This document shows positions 26,091 through 40,600 of a stretch of 64,000 nt of DNA, one piece after another. Source of the stretch: Whitmania pigra (Eukaryota > Annelida > Clitellata > Hirudinida > Haemopidae); assembly GCA_021613335.1 (NCBI GenBank), contig JAJTWR010000389.1, forward strand, positions 261,001 through 325,000. Direction: 5' to 3'. Position numbers and translations under genes: made by a program. The notes beneath the pieces are model-generated. The model worked only from the letters and a program-made list of their open reading frames with translations, did not search any database and had not been told where the DNA came from. Each line of letters begins with the position of its first letter. Position 1 is the first letter of the stretch.

Positions 26091-29000
26091 GCATTATCAT
26101 CATCATCATCATCATCATCTAAAAGTCTGTCATAAACTGTGATGATGACTGTCGTAAAAGGAGCCCACGTTTAGTCATTTCCAAAATCACCATCACGACC
26201 ATCCTAGCAACTTTGGATCTACAAACGGACATACAAATCATTGATTTATTCGGCATGTTGTACGTTTTGATGTAATTTGTCCTTCATCTTGTTATGCAGG
26301 GGCTGCACAGATGTTCTCTGCTGTTTCTTACTCTTGGTCTTCTTCCTGGCATTTGTGGCCGTCGGAATTTATGGTAAGGATCTTAGTGAATATAACAGCT
26401 AATTTAATAATCATTTGGATAATTTAGAATGAAATATAAAAATATTCTATGCAAATATATAACATATAATGCTTATTTACACTAATTAAGTTTAATTTGT
26501 TTTTAAATAACTGTATAAACAATAGAGTGAACTCTACCTAATGAGGTTTTACTTAACTTAAATTTGTTTTAAAATAAATTGATTTTTTTATTATTAATAG
26601 CATTACTATTCATAATCATTCACTCACAAACATGCTCACATCATCATCACATCACCAAATCCAATCACTATTGTACGTATAGCATCCCTCTTAACTAATT
26701 TTTTCCAGCTTTTGCCATGGGAGATCCAAGGCTTCTGATTTATCCGGTGGACAGTGACGACAATCTCTGCGGCTCAGGAATCAACGAGTTAGGAGTTAAT
26801 AATTATTTTATGATTTACATTTTAAAGAGCATCACTAATTAGTTAAATATTGCATGAATTAACTTAAAATTTACTTAAAATTCAACTTATGACATCTATG
26901 ATGTCGTTTAAATAGATGCTTCTCAATTTATTATTATGGTTAATATTGACTAATTAGTGTCTATTCAGGAATCTAATGAATAAACTCTCCAATTTAAAAT
27001 TGTTATGATTTAAAAAAAAATTAATTCCTAAATTTAATTCGAATTTAACATTATTTTCTAAAGTATTTTTTCCTCTGAAGTTATTTCATTTAAATTTAAA
27101 TTGTTTAATACACTTTAATCGTTTAATTTCACACTCAAGCAAAAAACCCTACTTGCTCATCTTTGACCTGACGAAATGTCTCTCCCTAACTGGTTTCAAT
27201 GTCCTTAAGATGTGCCAGGAATCCACACAAGTAAATATTTACGTTTCTATCTTAGCATTGTCATTATCATTATAATAATCGCAATCATCACAATAATCAT
27301 AACCATTACAATAATCATAATCATTGTTAAGGACATTATAGTTATCATTATCTACAGGGAGCCCCGTAAGTAAATATTTATGTTTCTCTCTGAAGGCGTT
27401 TCATGCCTCTCAGTTACCTAGGATTAAATAGTTATGGAATCTAAATCTATTACCAATTATTTCTTCTATTTCAATTATATTCAATTATTTATTCTCAAGT
27501 AATGATTAATAAGTGATTAATCACTTAATTTAATTGTCAAGGTGTGTGTAGAGTCATGTCCTGAAGAATTCTGGAGTTACGTATCCAGCGACATCAAAAA
27601 AGCAATTTGCAAGTACGATGTCCAGAAAGCTACGATCACCAGCAGAAATGTCTTGGTTGGCTGATAAAATGATTAATATAGCGGCACATTGATATTTAAT
27701 TAGATGTAATTATTTATTATTAACGTCACTTGCCATTCTTATCAGGGGCACTGATAAGCCGAGTAAAGAAATGCATTCTTCTGAACAATTAAATTTTGAA
27801 ATTAACCTGACAAACAGTTAAATAAAAATATTTTTTTTAGGAAACCTATGTCAATAAAGGCAAATGTGCACCTTTTTACATGCCATCAACACCAAGTAAA
27901 AACACGAATTTATTTACTTTTATTTATTCATTAACTCTTAACTTGATCATAATTTATTGAAATTAAAATATTTATGGTCAGTTAAAAACATTATTATTGT
28001 AATAGTCATCGTCAAAGCATCTTATTATTACTACCTAACTAACACTTGTTAAGCTTTGCATTTTGTTTTGCAAACAATAAATACTCCAATTTAAATAATT
28101 TTAATTCTAATTTTAACTTTAGTAATTCTAGTTCTTTAAATTTAAATTGTTTAATTATTATTGTACATGATTGCAAAACAACAAAACAGTAATCATTTCT
28201 TGTTGTCTTGCAGTTGTGTATCGTTGTCTCCCCAAGATCCCTGGCATTGACAACAACATCGTGCAGAGTGAAAACAAAACTGACTTCAAGATTTCAGAAA
28301 ATAAGACTCTTAATGCTGCCGATTTCAACAAAAGTGTCGAGTAAATGAACAATTTATTTTTAATTATTTCTGTCCCAAGGTTAAATTTATAAATTTAAAC
28401 AAAATTTTTTTTTGTACTTCTTTGAATGTTGAGAATTAATAAGTTGGGAGTTTGGCAATGAATTTATTGATTTGCCTAGAAACATTTTAAATTGAAAACG
28501 AATATAATGCTGCTAAATTGTATTATTTTATGAATTAAAGATGATTAATTGATTAATTAGATGATTAATAATAATTAAATTTCAATTATTTAATCAGTTC
28601 CATTTTATTAATTTAATTTTTTTGTATTTTTAAAATAAATTATTATTTATTAATAAATTATTATTAACACTTACGGTTAAGAACATACTATATCTTTTGC
28701 TACAATATAATGTACATCTTGCTTTAATATTGAATTACCTTCCTAATACATTATTCATGAGTCTTTCACAATAAAAATGTTTTATATTCATGATATCAGG
28801 GTCATGAAGTCCCTAATTGAACTGCAGGGATTTGGAACGAAGATTCTGGCAGATGTTGCTGCCACATGGTGGCTCATTCTCCTGTGAGTGTTTGTCTTGT
28901 ATTTCCTGCTTATTACTTTTAAAAGAAGTATCTAATATAATAATAATTATTATTATTATTATTATTATTTTTATTTCAGTTACTAGCAATTTTAACAATT

Positions 29001-32000
29001 ATTTAATCGATGGTTTGGAGTATTAAGTTAGTAATTATCAAATTATTGTTAACATCGTTTAAATATTTCAACACATAAAATATGTTAAAGGCTGTAATGG
29101 AGTATGATTAATGTTACTTAAAGATTCTCAATCATTTTAAAGATTAAAAAAATATTTTGCTCTTAAAATGCAGCTTCATACTGTTGGCAATGGTGCTTGC
29201 CTTTTTGTGGATTGTCCTGATGAGGTGGATAGCAGGGGTCGTGGTTTGGATATCGATTCTGCTCTTCGTCGGGTTCTTTGTCTTTGGTCAGTTTCAATTG
29301 GCATCAATTCATCGTATTGTATTACATTGTATTGTTTTGTATTATATTATATTGTATTGCATTGCATTGTACTGTATTGTATTGCATTGCTTTAAATTTA
29401 ATTTATTGCATTGTATTGTATTATATTATATTTACTGTATTATATTGTATTGCATTGCTTTAAATTTAATTTATTGCATTGTATTGTATTATATTATATT
29501 TACTGTATTATATTGTATTGCATTGCAATGCATTTTATGATATTGCATCATCTTGTATAGTATTGAATTGTGTCACAGTGTAGACCACTGAGCCAATTGA
29601 TGATGACATCTCAGACATCAAAAATGTCATCGATTGCTCTCGTTCACGACGTCCTGATCTGTTGTAACGCTAGTGTGCTGAGTAATGCTAAAAATAAACC
29701 TCATGAATATTCATCATTCCAGCCATCTACTACTGCTTCAGCAAGTACACGGAACTGAAAACCGAGGACCCAAGCCGACCTATCAGGTTCACGACGGACT
29801 TTCAATATTACACCTCGCTCAAGGAATTCTGGCTGGCCATTGGTATTTTAAAATTAACATTGGAGTCTTCTGGTGATAAATTATCTAATCAATTAGTTAA
29901 TTATTTGTTTCAGAGAATTTATTTAATTTATTATTTATTTAAATAAATTATTTTATTTAAACATTGGAGTAGTTTACTTAAAATTTGATTTAGTTTTTAC
30001 TTGTGGTACTTGTTAATTAATTTGCTATTTATTTGTTTAAGAGACTATCAAGTGATGTCAATTTCACTCTTAATGAGGAATTTAATTTAATATAATTATA
30101 ATTATTAAATTAAAATATATTTATCTAATTGGAATAATTTATCTCCAGGTATAATCGCCTCCATTGTCCTTGCCATAGTGCTCATCATCCTGCTGTTCCT
30201 CATCAAGAGGATCAGAATTGCCATCGAACTCATAAAAGAAGCAAGCAGGTGCCTCATTCAATTCACTTTTGCATTTTAGGACTTCAGAATTATTTTATTT
30301 TTTCATTAATTCCTTCCTGAGATTTTCTTATTGAAGCTTCTATTTTGTTACAATTAATCTATTTATTGTATTTATTTATTCAAAGCATCAACTTAACAAA
30401 ACAAAAATCCACAATTCTTTAGTTGAAATCGAGAAATTAAAAATTATTCAGGGCCATTAGCAGCATGATGTTCGTGCTCCTGTGGCCACTGATTCCTTTC
30501 GTTCTGCAAATCGTGGTGCTCGTCTTTTGGGGATCCTCGGCCATTTGCCTTGCTGCTGTGTCGAGGACCAACAGCTGCCCAGTACCCTACAATGACACTG
30601 CCTGGACGACCGAGGTGCAGAGCACCAGATGCAAGATGAGGGGACTGTTAGAGCAGATTCCTTGCGTGAGTCATCCCAGCATTTTACATTTTAAGGATGA
30701 ATTTTAAGTTGGTCGTAATATTTGTGATGTCTGTAAATAATTTATGATAATTATATTCTTAGAACAATATGCAAATGAACCTCTGAATGTTATTAAATCG
30801 AATGATTTCATTAAAAATTCGCAGAACCAGACAGACTCAGAGTTTTGCAGATCCTTAAAGGAAGGCATCAAGGATGAGTGAGTTTAAGAACATCTTATTT
30901 GCCAGCCAACTAATTAATATTAATGAATTATGATGAATATTCTCATCATAAATATTAATGTGAATGTTGAGGTGATTTTGATGATTATTACGACGAATAT
31001 TATGATGATTGGTTACTTAATTGATTTTTTTAAAACATTTTTTCTTCATAATAAGACATTTTTTTCCCAATTAAAGTCGATACACTCTGGCATTGCAAGC
31101 CTTCCAGCTGTTCATGTGGTTCTGGCTGATGAACTTCATCATTGCACTGGGACAGGTCACTTTGGCAGGGTGTTTTGCCTCTTACTACTGGGCTTTCAAC
31201 AAGCCGAAGGACATTCCGACCTTTGCTGTGGCTGGGTCGTTCTTCAGGGCCGTGAGGTTGGATGGTTGTTTATTATTATTTATTATTATTTTTGATGGTT
31301 TTGATTTTTATTATTTGTTTACAGATGTTGCTTGGGTTATTCTTATTTTTAAAGTATTTTATTTAAAGTCTGATTTATTTTTTCATTATGAGACTTGTTT
31401 GCTTCTTGTATCATTGGATGGTTAGGCCTTCAAAGTGTATTTAAAAATTCCACATTAACTTATTAGGCATTTAAATAATTTAATTATAAATTTTCTGAAG
31501 TTATTTTTTTAATACAAAAAGTATGACTGCTATGTACTATTTCAATAAGGAGTTATTCTGTTGTCTTGTTTGAATGAAAGAATTCCTCCAGGTACCACTT
31601 GGGTTCCATGGCGTTCGGTTCGCTGCTAATTGCCATCGTGAAGATCATCATCACCATCCTTGAGTACCTCGACCACAAACTCAAGGGAAGTGCGAACATC
31701 GTTGCAAGAGTCGTTCTCAAGTAAGACTCTCGCTGGAAGATTTACTTATAATAATTAAGATAATATTGCAATAATATTAATTTAATTTAAAATATTATTT
31801 AATGTTAAATAACTATTTAAAAAAATATATTAGACGGTGTTTTTACAATAACTAAGCTAATAAATGATGGACAGATGTTGCATCTGCTTCTTTTGGTGCC
31901 TGGAAAAGTTTCTGAAGTTCCTGAATAAGAACGCTTACATCATGGTAATTCATGCTCCATTGCATTTTTATGTTTTTAGTGACTGCACCTTCAATTTGTG

Positions 32001-33481
32001 GTTATATTATATTTTTAAACAAATCATATTTAAATATATTTTTTATTTTAAATTTTTTAATTTTTCTTGTAAAATATTTAAAATTCAAAAATTTATTCGA
32101 GGTGGCCATCCATGGCAAAAACTTCTGCTCATCTGCTTCTAAAGCATTCAGTTTGATTCTTAGGAATGCTCTGAGGTAGTTACAGCACTCGTTTATCTAA
32201 TAATAAAAATAATTATAATTATCATTATTTGTTATTATTATTATTATTATAAAATATCTAATAATAAAAATAATAATTATTATTATTATTATTGTTGTTG
32301 TTGTTATTGTTATTATTGTCATTATTATCATTATTATTAGTATTATTATTTGCCATCATCATCATCATCATCATCTTTATCGTTGTAATGACTAGCAATA
32401 TAAAATGGCAATGAACCGGACGATAACTTAACATCACCAGAGTCATCGTGGTTGACAAGGTGACCGACGTTCTCCTGTTTGTAAACAAACTCTTCATTGT
32501 TGCTTCTGTCGGTGGGTTGTAAAAGACATTTTTAATTAATTTTTAACTTTAATTAATTTATTTTAAACAATATGTTTTCATTATTATTAAACAGTATATT
32601 TGTTTGTTATTATGAGTGTGCAAAATATAAAATGTTTTTAATGTCAAGCAGAATTTCGAAAACTGAACGTTGTATTGCACGACAAATTTAATATTTAAAA
32701 TAAGTCAAATTTTCAGTCCATTTTTTTTAAATTTAGATAAATTGAATTATTTGACATTAAGTAGTGGATGTTGGCAATTCATCAAAAACCTGACTTAATC
32801 AATGATGTGGATGAAAGAATGAATGGATGCAGATGTTGTGAGCTCAAAGTTATACCGTACAGGTGTACAGCTGTTACGACCATTGCTTGTGTTCCACAGG
32901 TGTATTTGCTTTCTTCACCTTCTCGAGGCAAATCCCAGGTTCTGAGAAAATGGTTCCTGATCAGTTGAACTACTACTTCATCCCAATCCTGGTGAGAACG
33001 ACGGAGCAGTTGTTGAGAAAATATTACGACTTTTTTTAAATTATGAAAATATAAAGTGACTTTAGTTAGGAGATTTTACCTTTAGGTTTAATAAAAACAT
33101 ATTAACAATCACTGTAAATTATTATTAATAATAATAATAATAATATAATAATAATAATATAATAATAATAATATTAATAACAATAATAATAATAATAATA
33201 ATAAATAATCATGAATATAATTAAATAATATTTTGACTGCCATCACCATGCAGATTGTGATATGCGGGTCTTATATTATTGCTGCTGTCTTCTTCAGCGT
33301 CTACGACATGGGTGTTGATACTCTTTTTCTCTGCTTCTGTAAGTACAACAAAGCCAACAACAACATTTGTAACATTTGCATTATTAGTTAAATGTTGCAA
33401 CAAAAATGCTGATTAATTATTACAATGTAATTAGCATTATTATAATATTTACAAATTAATGACAATAATACTGACTATTGA

Positions 33482-33534
<53 letters not shown>

Positions 33535-33755
33535 GTTAATTGTTGTTGTATTATTGACTTATTATTATTATTATTATTTAAAATTCCATGTTAAAAATAA
33601 TGGCAATCACTCATCCTGAACATTGAACAGTGGAAGACCTCGAAAGGAACGACGGCTCCCCCGAAAAGCCGTACTACATGAGCAAGTCCCTCATGGCCAT
33701 CCTCGGCAAGAGCAACAAGCCACCGCCTGCCTACAACAAAGTCAACAATGTCTGA
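24034..33755 (+). CDS. SLC44A: choline transporter-like protein (SLC44 / CTL family)
   Basis: Multipass membrane protein of the SLC44 family (choline/ethanolamine and related solutes). Twenty-two exons: 24034-24067, 24793-24841, 26300-26373, 26709-26787, 27140-27230, 27542-27655, 27841-27895, 28214-28340, 28800-28883, 29174-29286, 29723-29842, 30149-30248, 30452-30665, 30825-30877, 31077-31256, 31592-31720, 31875-31944, 32102-32175, 32441-32511, 32900-32991, 33254-33338, 33631-33755. They sum to 710 residues, the usual CTL2/CTL4 length. Landmarks: KPIEYDPHFNGPTKNRGCTD at the N-terminus before TM1, VCVESCPEEFW in the large extracellular loop, SSMMFVLLWPLIPFVLQI, and the signature LMNFIIALGQVTLAGCFASYYWAF. 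The pattern fits CTL2/CTL4 better than CTL1, but paralogue identity is uncertain. Introns are rich in triplet repeats. The gene is complete. Confidence 0.95.
25978..26120. repeat. (CAT)n microsatellite in SLC44 intron 2
   Basis: About 47 CAT/CGT triplets with a few substitutions. Confidence 0.95.
29315..29545. repeat. TTGTA-type minisatellite in SLC44 intron 10
   Basis: Degenerate pentamers (ATTGT/ATTGC/ATTAT) include a higher-order unit of 68 bases, starting at the TTTAAATTTA blocks at 29391 and 29459 and present twice almost perfectly. Confidence 0.85.
32200..32375. repeat. mixed TTA / TTG / ATC triplet tract in SLC44 intron 18
   Basis: Several adjoining triplet microsatellites of different unit, ending in (ATC)n at about 32355-32373. 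Confidence 0.85.
33120..33210. repeat. (AAT)n microsatellite in SLC44 intron 20
   Basis: Interrupted AAT/ATA triplets. A second (TTA)n tract lies at about 33487-33535 in the next intron. Confidence 0.9.
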
Positions 33756-36700
33756 TGATGAATGCATGCATTTTGATGCATAATGATGCATTAATATATA
33801 AAAAGACGAAGATAATTTTGTTGGTTCCATGTATTTATTCTGCAAAGGAAGAAACCTTTTTTTTTTTCAACCTATAACCATGCTCTTGACTTTTTGTTAC
33901 ATCCTTGTATAATTTCAAGTGCTAATTTTGGTCTGATTACATGTTTTGATTACATGTTTAGAAGCACAATTGTTATACTTGAAATACATCTTGGTGAACA
34001 CTGTTCTCATTATGTCGTCTGCTCTTAATCGCGGTGTCTTAATTCATATATTTTGTATTCAGCATGACATCAGGCCAAGTACAAATTATCAGTAATTCAT
34101 CAGTTAATTAAAGAAATTAATTAATGATATTCTCTTATTTTCAAATTTAAGTAACATTATGGTCTTTATGGATGTTTTATATATAATTCATGTGATTATT
34201 AAACAATAATAATAATATTTTTTATTAATTATTATTTGTAATGAACACCAGTTTAGCTTCTTGTTACCTTTGTGCTAATTTCTCTTGGTTCACCATTAAA
34301 ATTGAACTTTTTATTTATAAAATATTTTATTTTTTTTTTGTATATATATTGTCGTTTGTTACTTTGCAATCCGACACGTCATGCTATGTCATTTTATGTC
34401 ACGTCTCATGCTGTATGTGTTACAGCGTCACGATATCCCTTCTCTGAATTAAGGACTTTTTTGGTAATACTCTTATTGGCCACGTCTTCCTCAGGTTAAA
34501 CCATTACCATCTTCGTCGTCGTCATCATCTTTGTAATCGTGATTACTTTCATTTTTATTATTGTGTAATGTGATTATTAGTGTAAGATTTTTCTAGTTAC
34601 TACTTTGACAAATTTCATGCTCGACCTCTTGTTTACACTGTTAATTTATTTATTTAATGTTGTTTTAACTAAGACAGCTTTGCATTTGTTTATGTTATTA
34701 TTTAGTCATCCGATATTCCCTCGTTGATCATAATGCTCACTTGATCATTCTTATTTTGAGCTCAAATAACATCATCGAATAACATCTGCTTTCAAACCAC
34801 AAGAATCCAATTGATGACAATGGCTGATTGGCATGTTTCTTCTTTGCACTTTGGAAAATGCATGACTTTGTATACTTGTATTCATGCCTTATGTTTCCAT
34901 GCATTTGTTTGAAACATTTCGCCTGTACCTAAGTGTTTTTAAGTAGTTCTTTAATTTCACATTTAAATCGTTTGCTACATTTCCTTTATGGGACTTTCAA
35001 CCGTTTTCAAGGAAGATGGGAAATTCAAATTAATCCCTTAATTTGATTGGTAGGAGTTTTCTGTGGCTGATTAGGTTGGGTTTTGTTCTTATAACTTTCC
35101 ATCTTTTTCCCGGTCTGCAAAATGTTATCGTTGCCATTAATTTCATTTGAATATCCTTATCGTCATTGATATCGTATCATTTCAACCAGTATAAAGTATT
35201 TTTATTATTAATATTTACCATTTTGAAGTTTGAGATATTTTAAAATGACAATACTCAATTTTTACAAATTACCCTAAAACTCATTGTCTCACTATTTGCA
35301 ATCAATTTTGGTTTTGCTTCGAATTAATTATTGTATTATTTTTTTGTACATTATGTTTGTTATCATTCGATATGCAATTGATTTTATATTATGCGGACTT
35401 TTTTTCGAGGTCACGTGTTTTAGGTGATTTATGTTGCACTTACGTTAAACTTTGACAAACAGTTACTTTGTTGAAACATTAAATTAATTTCAAACGTTCA
35501 GTTAGTTGTTTGCAAAAACATCGACAAGGTCTTTAAACATAGTATGCATACCATAAATTCTTGGTGAATTGTTTAAGTTTTGTAGTCAGCAGAGGATATT
35601 TGGAATTATTTTAATTCAGTTAATTAACTGTCTCTGCCTGACTTTAAACTTTTTAAATTTTATATTACTTGTTGGTGACACTAGTATCTAATGACTATTG
35701 GTCACTAAAAGATTGCTTTTTCCGCCTGCATCCATTACCAGCACTCGATCCTTCTGTATTGGAAACATAATTCTCAATGTTTGTCAACGAAATATATTTC
35801 AAATTGGCTTATGATATACATAATACATATACATGATATACATAATACATATACATGATATACATAAGTTGCGTGGGTTCTTTGACAGGTATTTCCAACC
35901 TGCTTGTGACTTGCACTATATAACAAATTAATCCATAACTGGCGGACAACTTTGAAATTATCTTCCATCAAATTCTCACCTCTGATTTACCTTAATATAC
36001 CTATTCCAAATATAAATGTATTTCACCTAATTAGCTTATTAATTTATGAATTTACATTAAATTATTTCCATAAATTTCGCATTGAGCTATATAAATTAAT
36101 TGTTACGGAAAGGAAATTGGGTACAATGAAGGGGGAGCTCTGATTGGCATCGAGAGAAGCAGCCACCAATAAGAGTTAAGATCCATATTTAGTGGGTGGA
36201 GCTAAAAATTACTAAAGTTCAAAGTTGTAAAGGGCAGGTTGAAAGTGTTTCTCATTTATGAATTTGAGAGTTCGTGAATCAATACAATGTAACAAATTGC
36301 AAGTATTTGAATATTGTATAAATAATAAACAATATTTTGACTAATTTTAAAGTAATTAAGATAGTATTTAAGCTTAAGTAATAAAATAAAATGTTTTAAC
36401 CTATTTATCTTTGATTTGTGGTGATTATGGGTGATTCAACTTTTAATAAAACCGGAGATAGTTAAGAATTAAATGAATATCTTTTATAATAATTCTCAAT
36501 TGCAATGCTTTTAAACAATTATTCTACTTCATAAATTCCTGATTCAAAGTTCAGGATATCGTTTTTAAGTAGTAAATCATTTGTTTTGATTTGTTGATTT
36601 GATTTTTTTTTGTGATTATCATATATAAATAAAATCAATTCTCATTTTCCAAATTTCAAAATTTGGAGACCAAATAAAATTTATTCAGACATTATTTAAT

Positions 36701-37270
36701 GGGAAATTATTTTTGGTTTTATTAAACTAAATGCCTTTAAGTAATTGTCATTAGGTTATGATATAAATTACATTATATTATAATTATATAAATATAATAT
36801 ATGGTCGTATTAGCTATATACTGGCTATTAGCTCTTCGACCGGTTAAATAAATAAATAAAAAAGAAAAAATTGAACCAAATTTCTATGAAAACTAAAAAA
36901 CTCTAGTTGAATTTCATAAATGATTTATATTTTTGAAGAGCAACTGTCATTAGAAATCAATTTAAGATTGAGTGTTCCATCAAATTCACAAATGGCAAGT
37001 GTGTCTAAATTAAACGAGTTATCAATTAATTTAGATGATACTATTATAAGAGATATAAATGTAAGAGAATTTTAATAAATACAAATTTTATAAACAACAC
37101 AGAATAAATACCAATGAGCATGAATTAAACGCAAGATGATTCATGAAAACATTTTAAAAAGGTTATTTAGTTTTTTTAGGTTTAAAGTTGAAATAGATTT
37201 TAAATTAGGAAAATGTCATGAAATGAAAGGTGAACATGAATCATTTACAAGTTAGGTGCAAAGAAAAACT
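33756..37270. other. intergenic, SLC44 to metalloprotease pair
   Basis: About 3.5 kb of AT-rich DNA with no exon I can support. It contains a 22-bp-unit minisatellite (35811-35868). Open stretches here lack codon-like composition and splice context. Confidence 0.55.
35811..35868. repeat. 22-bp-unit minisatellite, about 2.6 copies
   Basis: Unit ATGATATACATAATACATAT plus AC, repeated perfectly twice and then partially. Confidence 0.9.
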
Positions 37271-37277
37271 ATAAAAG
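37271..37277 (+). promoter_or_regulatory. TATA box of metalloprotease gene A
   Basis: TATAAAA lies about 30 bases upstream of a short segment ending in a strong donor (GCAAG|GTGAGT at 37311/37312). A 20-base exon flanked by ATTCACAG and GTAAGT follows at 37414-37433, and then the coding exon that opens with ATG at 37669. This arrangement gives a plausible transcription start near 37300 and two non-coding 5' exons. Confidence 0.55.
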
Positions 37278-37668
37278 GACTCTGACAGAGACTATTGTAA
37301 GGCAGTTGCAAGGTGAGTTCTTGCCTGTTACTGTTAATATTAATAACATTGTTAATGATAATGTAATAATTTGCTGAATTTTAATATTTTCTTGGTATCA
37401 TTTATATTCACAGGTTGCGAGTCGTAACCAAAGGTAAGTTCTGGTAATAATAATGTTGTAAATTTCTTATTTATGTATATTTTTAGCAGAGCTTTTGAGT
37501 ACGTTTTGCATTCGACAAATATGAAAAATACCGTCAAAAGATTTATATAACGCTGTTTATTTAGGACATCCTCTGACGGTGCTGGTTTATTGAATTATTT
37601 TCAAAATAAAGCGTCCAGCGCAAATGAAATTATTTTATTCAATTCAACTTTCCTTTATTCGTTCACAG

Positions 37669-40600
37669 ATGATAATTCCTCTGTTATTGCTGTCGGTTGC
37701 TTGTTCAGTTTCCAACTCTGATCAAAAGCCAACGAAAGTAAGCTGTGAATTATATTTTTTAAGGGTTTGCTTTGAATGCAAATATTATATCATAAATATC
37801 ATTTTCAGACTGAAGGGAATGGATCAAGTATTAAATTGCCAATCATGTCGGACAGTGTAAAGGATGTAGGGGAATATTTCGAGGTGAGAATTAATAATAA
37901 CATTGACAATTTTTCGTTAATAATAAAAAATATATTAATGATTATAGCCTCATCAAAACCCGTGCATGATACATTATTATGTATATGCATGAAATTGACC
38001 TATAGTTGCATGTTGCTACACTCGATAATTAATTCTAAGAAATGTTTGAAATGGGAATTTGTATTTCATAATTAACTTTTTCAGAGATTCAGAAACAAGG
38101 ATTCAAATTTATCCATAGTTCTTGAGGGTAATGTCTTACTTTTATTGCACTGTCCTTACATTATTATCTTAGTATTAATATGGTTTAAGGATATTGTGTT
38201 AAACAAAGTATTTGAATTTACTTTTAACAAACTAACGTAATTGCAGTCAGAACGCGGTGGATTTATAACGACGGTAACAACAGCAGCAATAAAGCAGAAT
38301 TCTTCCCACCAAGAATGGAGATTGATATATTACTCCGAAATGACAACTTTACCTTAAATCTGCTCGAGATAACAAAGGATATCCAGGATTCGAGTTCGAC
38401 GAAATCAACAAATATTGAAGTGAGAATTAAACTTCTTTCGAAGTTTTGCGATTTTAATTTGTATATTATTATCAATAATTTGGTTTAGAGTTACTCCTCA
38501 ACAAGTTGCATTTCTTCAGTGAACATTAATAATAGATAGTTTATTGTGATTATTAATATTTTATAATAAAAAACGTAATTGTAACTATTTAATTCTTAAC
38601 ATTATCGATGTTATTATTATTGCTGAAAACTTTGTTTAAACTAGCTCCGAGGTTATTACGAAGATGAATCTATGACTGCAACTGCAGTTGTGCTCGTAAA
38701 AAATGTTAGCGAAGAGATCCAAGATATTTATTACGTGAGTCACAAAATATGACATTATTATAAATAAATGTGTGATGCACAATTCATAAATAATCTAGAT
38801 TTCATGTTCCAACCAATATTTGTGTAAAACACAAACTATAATTATTTTTAAAAAAAAGGACAATGTGCGCCATAGCACGTAAATATTGTAACTTTTTATT
38901 TTATATTTAAAAATTTTTAATGTATGACGATTGGTAAAAATTACTTAACATCATATCAGGACATCGAATTTCACGATTGGGTACAAAAATATCGATTGGT
39001 GGCTGCTGAATATTATGAAAAATCTCCTGAATTCTTGGACGGGACTCAGCTGGACTTAAATAGCGTACCTCACGTTTTCGAAATATCCTCTTTATACTCT
39101 GACTGCTTTATAGGTAAATTTCTGAATAATTCTAATAACAATTTTTTATATAATTTTGTAATTTTCATTTATATAGCGCCATATGCATAGCATCAAAGGC
39201 GCATTGTTTTATTGCATATCTAGATGATTAGGACGGTGTTCCCGCAGTGGGGTTCGAATCCGCGCTGCCATCGTGAGAGGCACAGTCTTAACCATTAGGC
39301 CATGCCATGTAACCATTTATATAGCGCTCCTTCCCAAGGGCGCTGGCAGCAGTGCAGGCTGGGTTTCGAGCGCGACACATTACGACTGCTGCCATTATCG
39401 CCGTATGCAGGCACGTAACCCACTCGGCTCATTTTCTAATGATACAGTGATAAGACCATAATAATAATTAACACTATTTTGTTTATTTACTAACTTATTT
39501 TATATAACAACTTTATGACTAATCAATAAAGTCATTGCGATGAGAATTAAAATTCGTTGCAGATCATTTCGCAGTAATGAAAATCTTCCTGGTTGCTGAT
39601 CAATCAGTTTTTAAAAAGTAAATTACCTCATTTGTAACTTAAGATTAAATATTCACTACTTCATAATGTTTGATCATTAACTTCAATGTTACTAAGGTTC
39701 TTGTCAATGGAGAGGAAAGAGTTGTCTGACACTGAAAAGGCAGAAAATGCCGAGATGAAAATTCGGAATTGCTTTGCTAAGATATTGGAGGGAGTAAGTA
39801 TTAAAACAAAGCTTAATATTTACATGTCTGATAATTATTTCGTAAATGTAGTAATGACAAATAGACAACAACTTTTAAAGTAATGCATACGTATTAAGGC
39901 CAGAGGCATGGTCAAGGACATTGAAGAATTATACAGAAAATTTGTAATCATTCAAGTGAACGATATAATTGTTCAAGTAAGTGATATAATTAAAGAAATT
40001 GCATACGTAAAACTTGCAAAATAACAAATATTTAAATAGTCATTATAGAATTTATTATTAGAAAATAATTATAGCAGGAATAAGATTTAAGAAAAAAAAT
40101 TGAAACCATTACATATGATTCAGTAGTTTACTTAATTAAACAACTCAATTGACACTAATGTTGTTCAGGATGAAGAAACCCAATTCATTGAGCAAGCAAA
40201 AATAGATGATGAAAGCATTGATGGGGAATTGGCCCTTAAAGGCTTATTGCATCAGTTCTCTAGCAAATTTGTTGAATATGGTGATGAATTGAGTCCCAAC
40301 ATAGTAGTTGTTTTTACCAGGTTGATTCCAATTATTAAATTGACTGCAATAATAGATTACATTTTCAAATAATTCCTTATAATCTTAAATGTGTAAATGT
40401 TGAGCTCATGCGTTGATATATTTAGCACATTTATCAAGAACGTGTCATGGACAAAGCTTCAGGAGATTCTAAATTTAGTTTTACCTTTCCAACTTTTTTA
40501 GTTACAGCATATTAATTAATGGAGAAAAGCAATCAGGCATTGGAGTGTTCAACAGTATTTGTACAAATAAAAATTTGGCAATTATCCAGCTCAAATCAAT

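Noticed and set aside
25897..26118. Poly-Met frame
   Set aside because: CAT microsatellite read on the opposite strand.
29157..29540. 127-codon frame starting in an SLC44 exon
   Set aside because: The first part is the real exon (29174-29286); the rest is minisatellite read-through past the donor.
36994..37070. Short coding-like stretch beginning MASVSKLNEL before a GTAAGA
   Set aside because: Isolated, no downstream partner exon in phase and no recognisable similarity.
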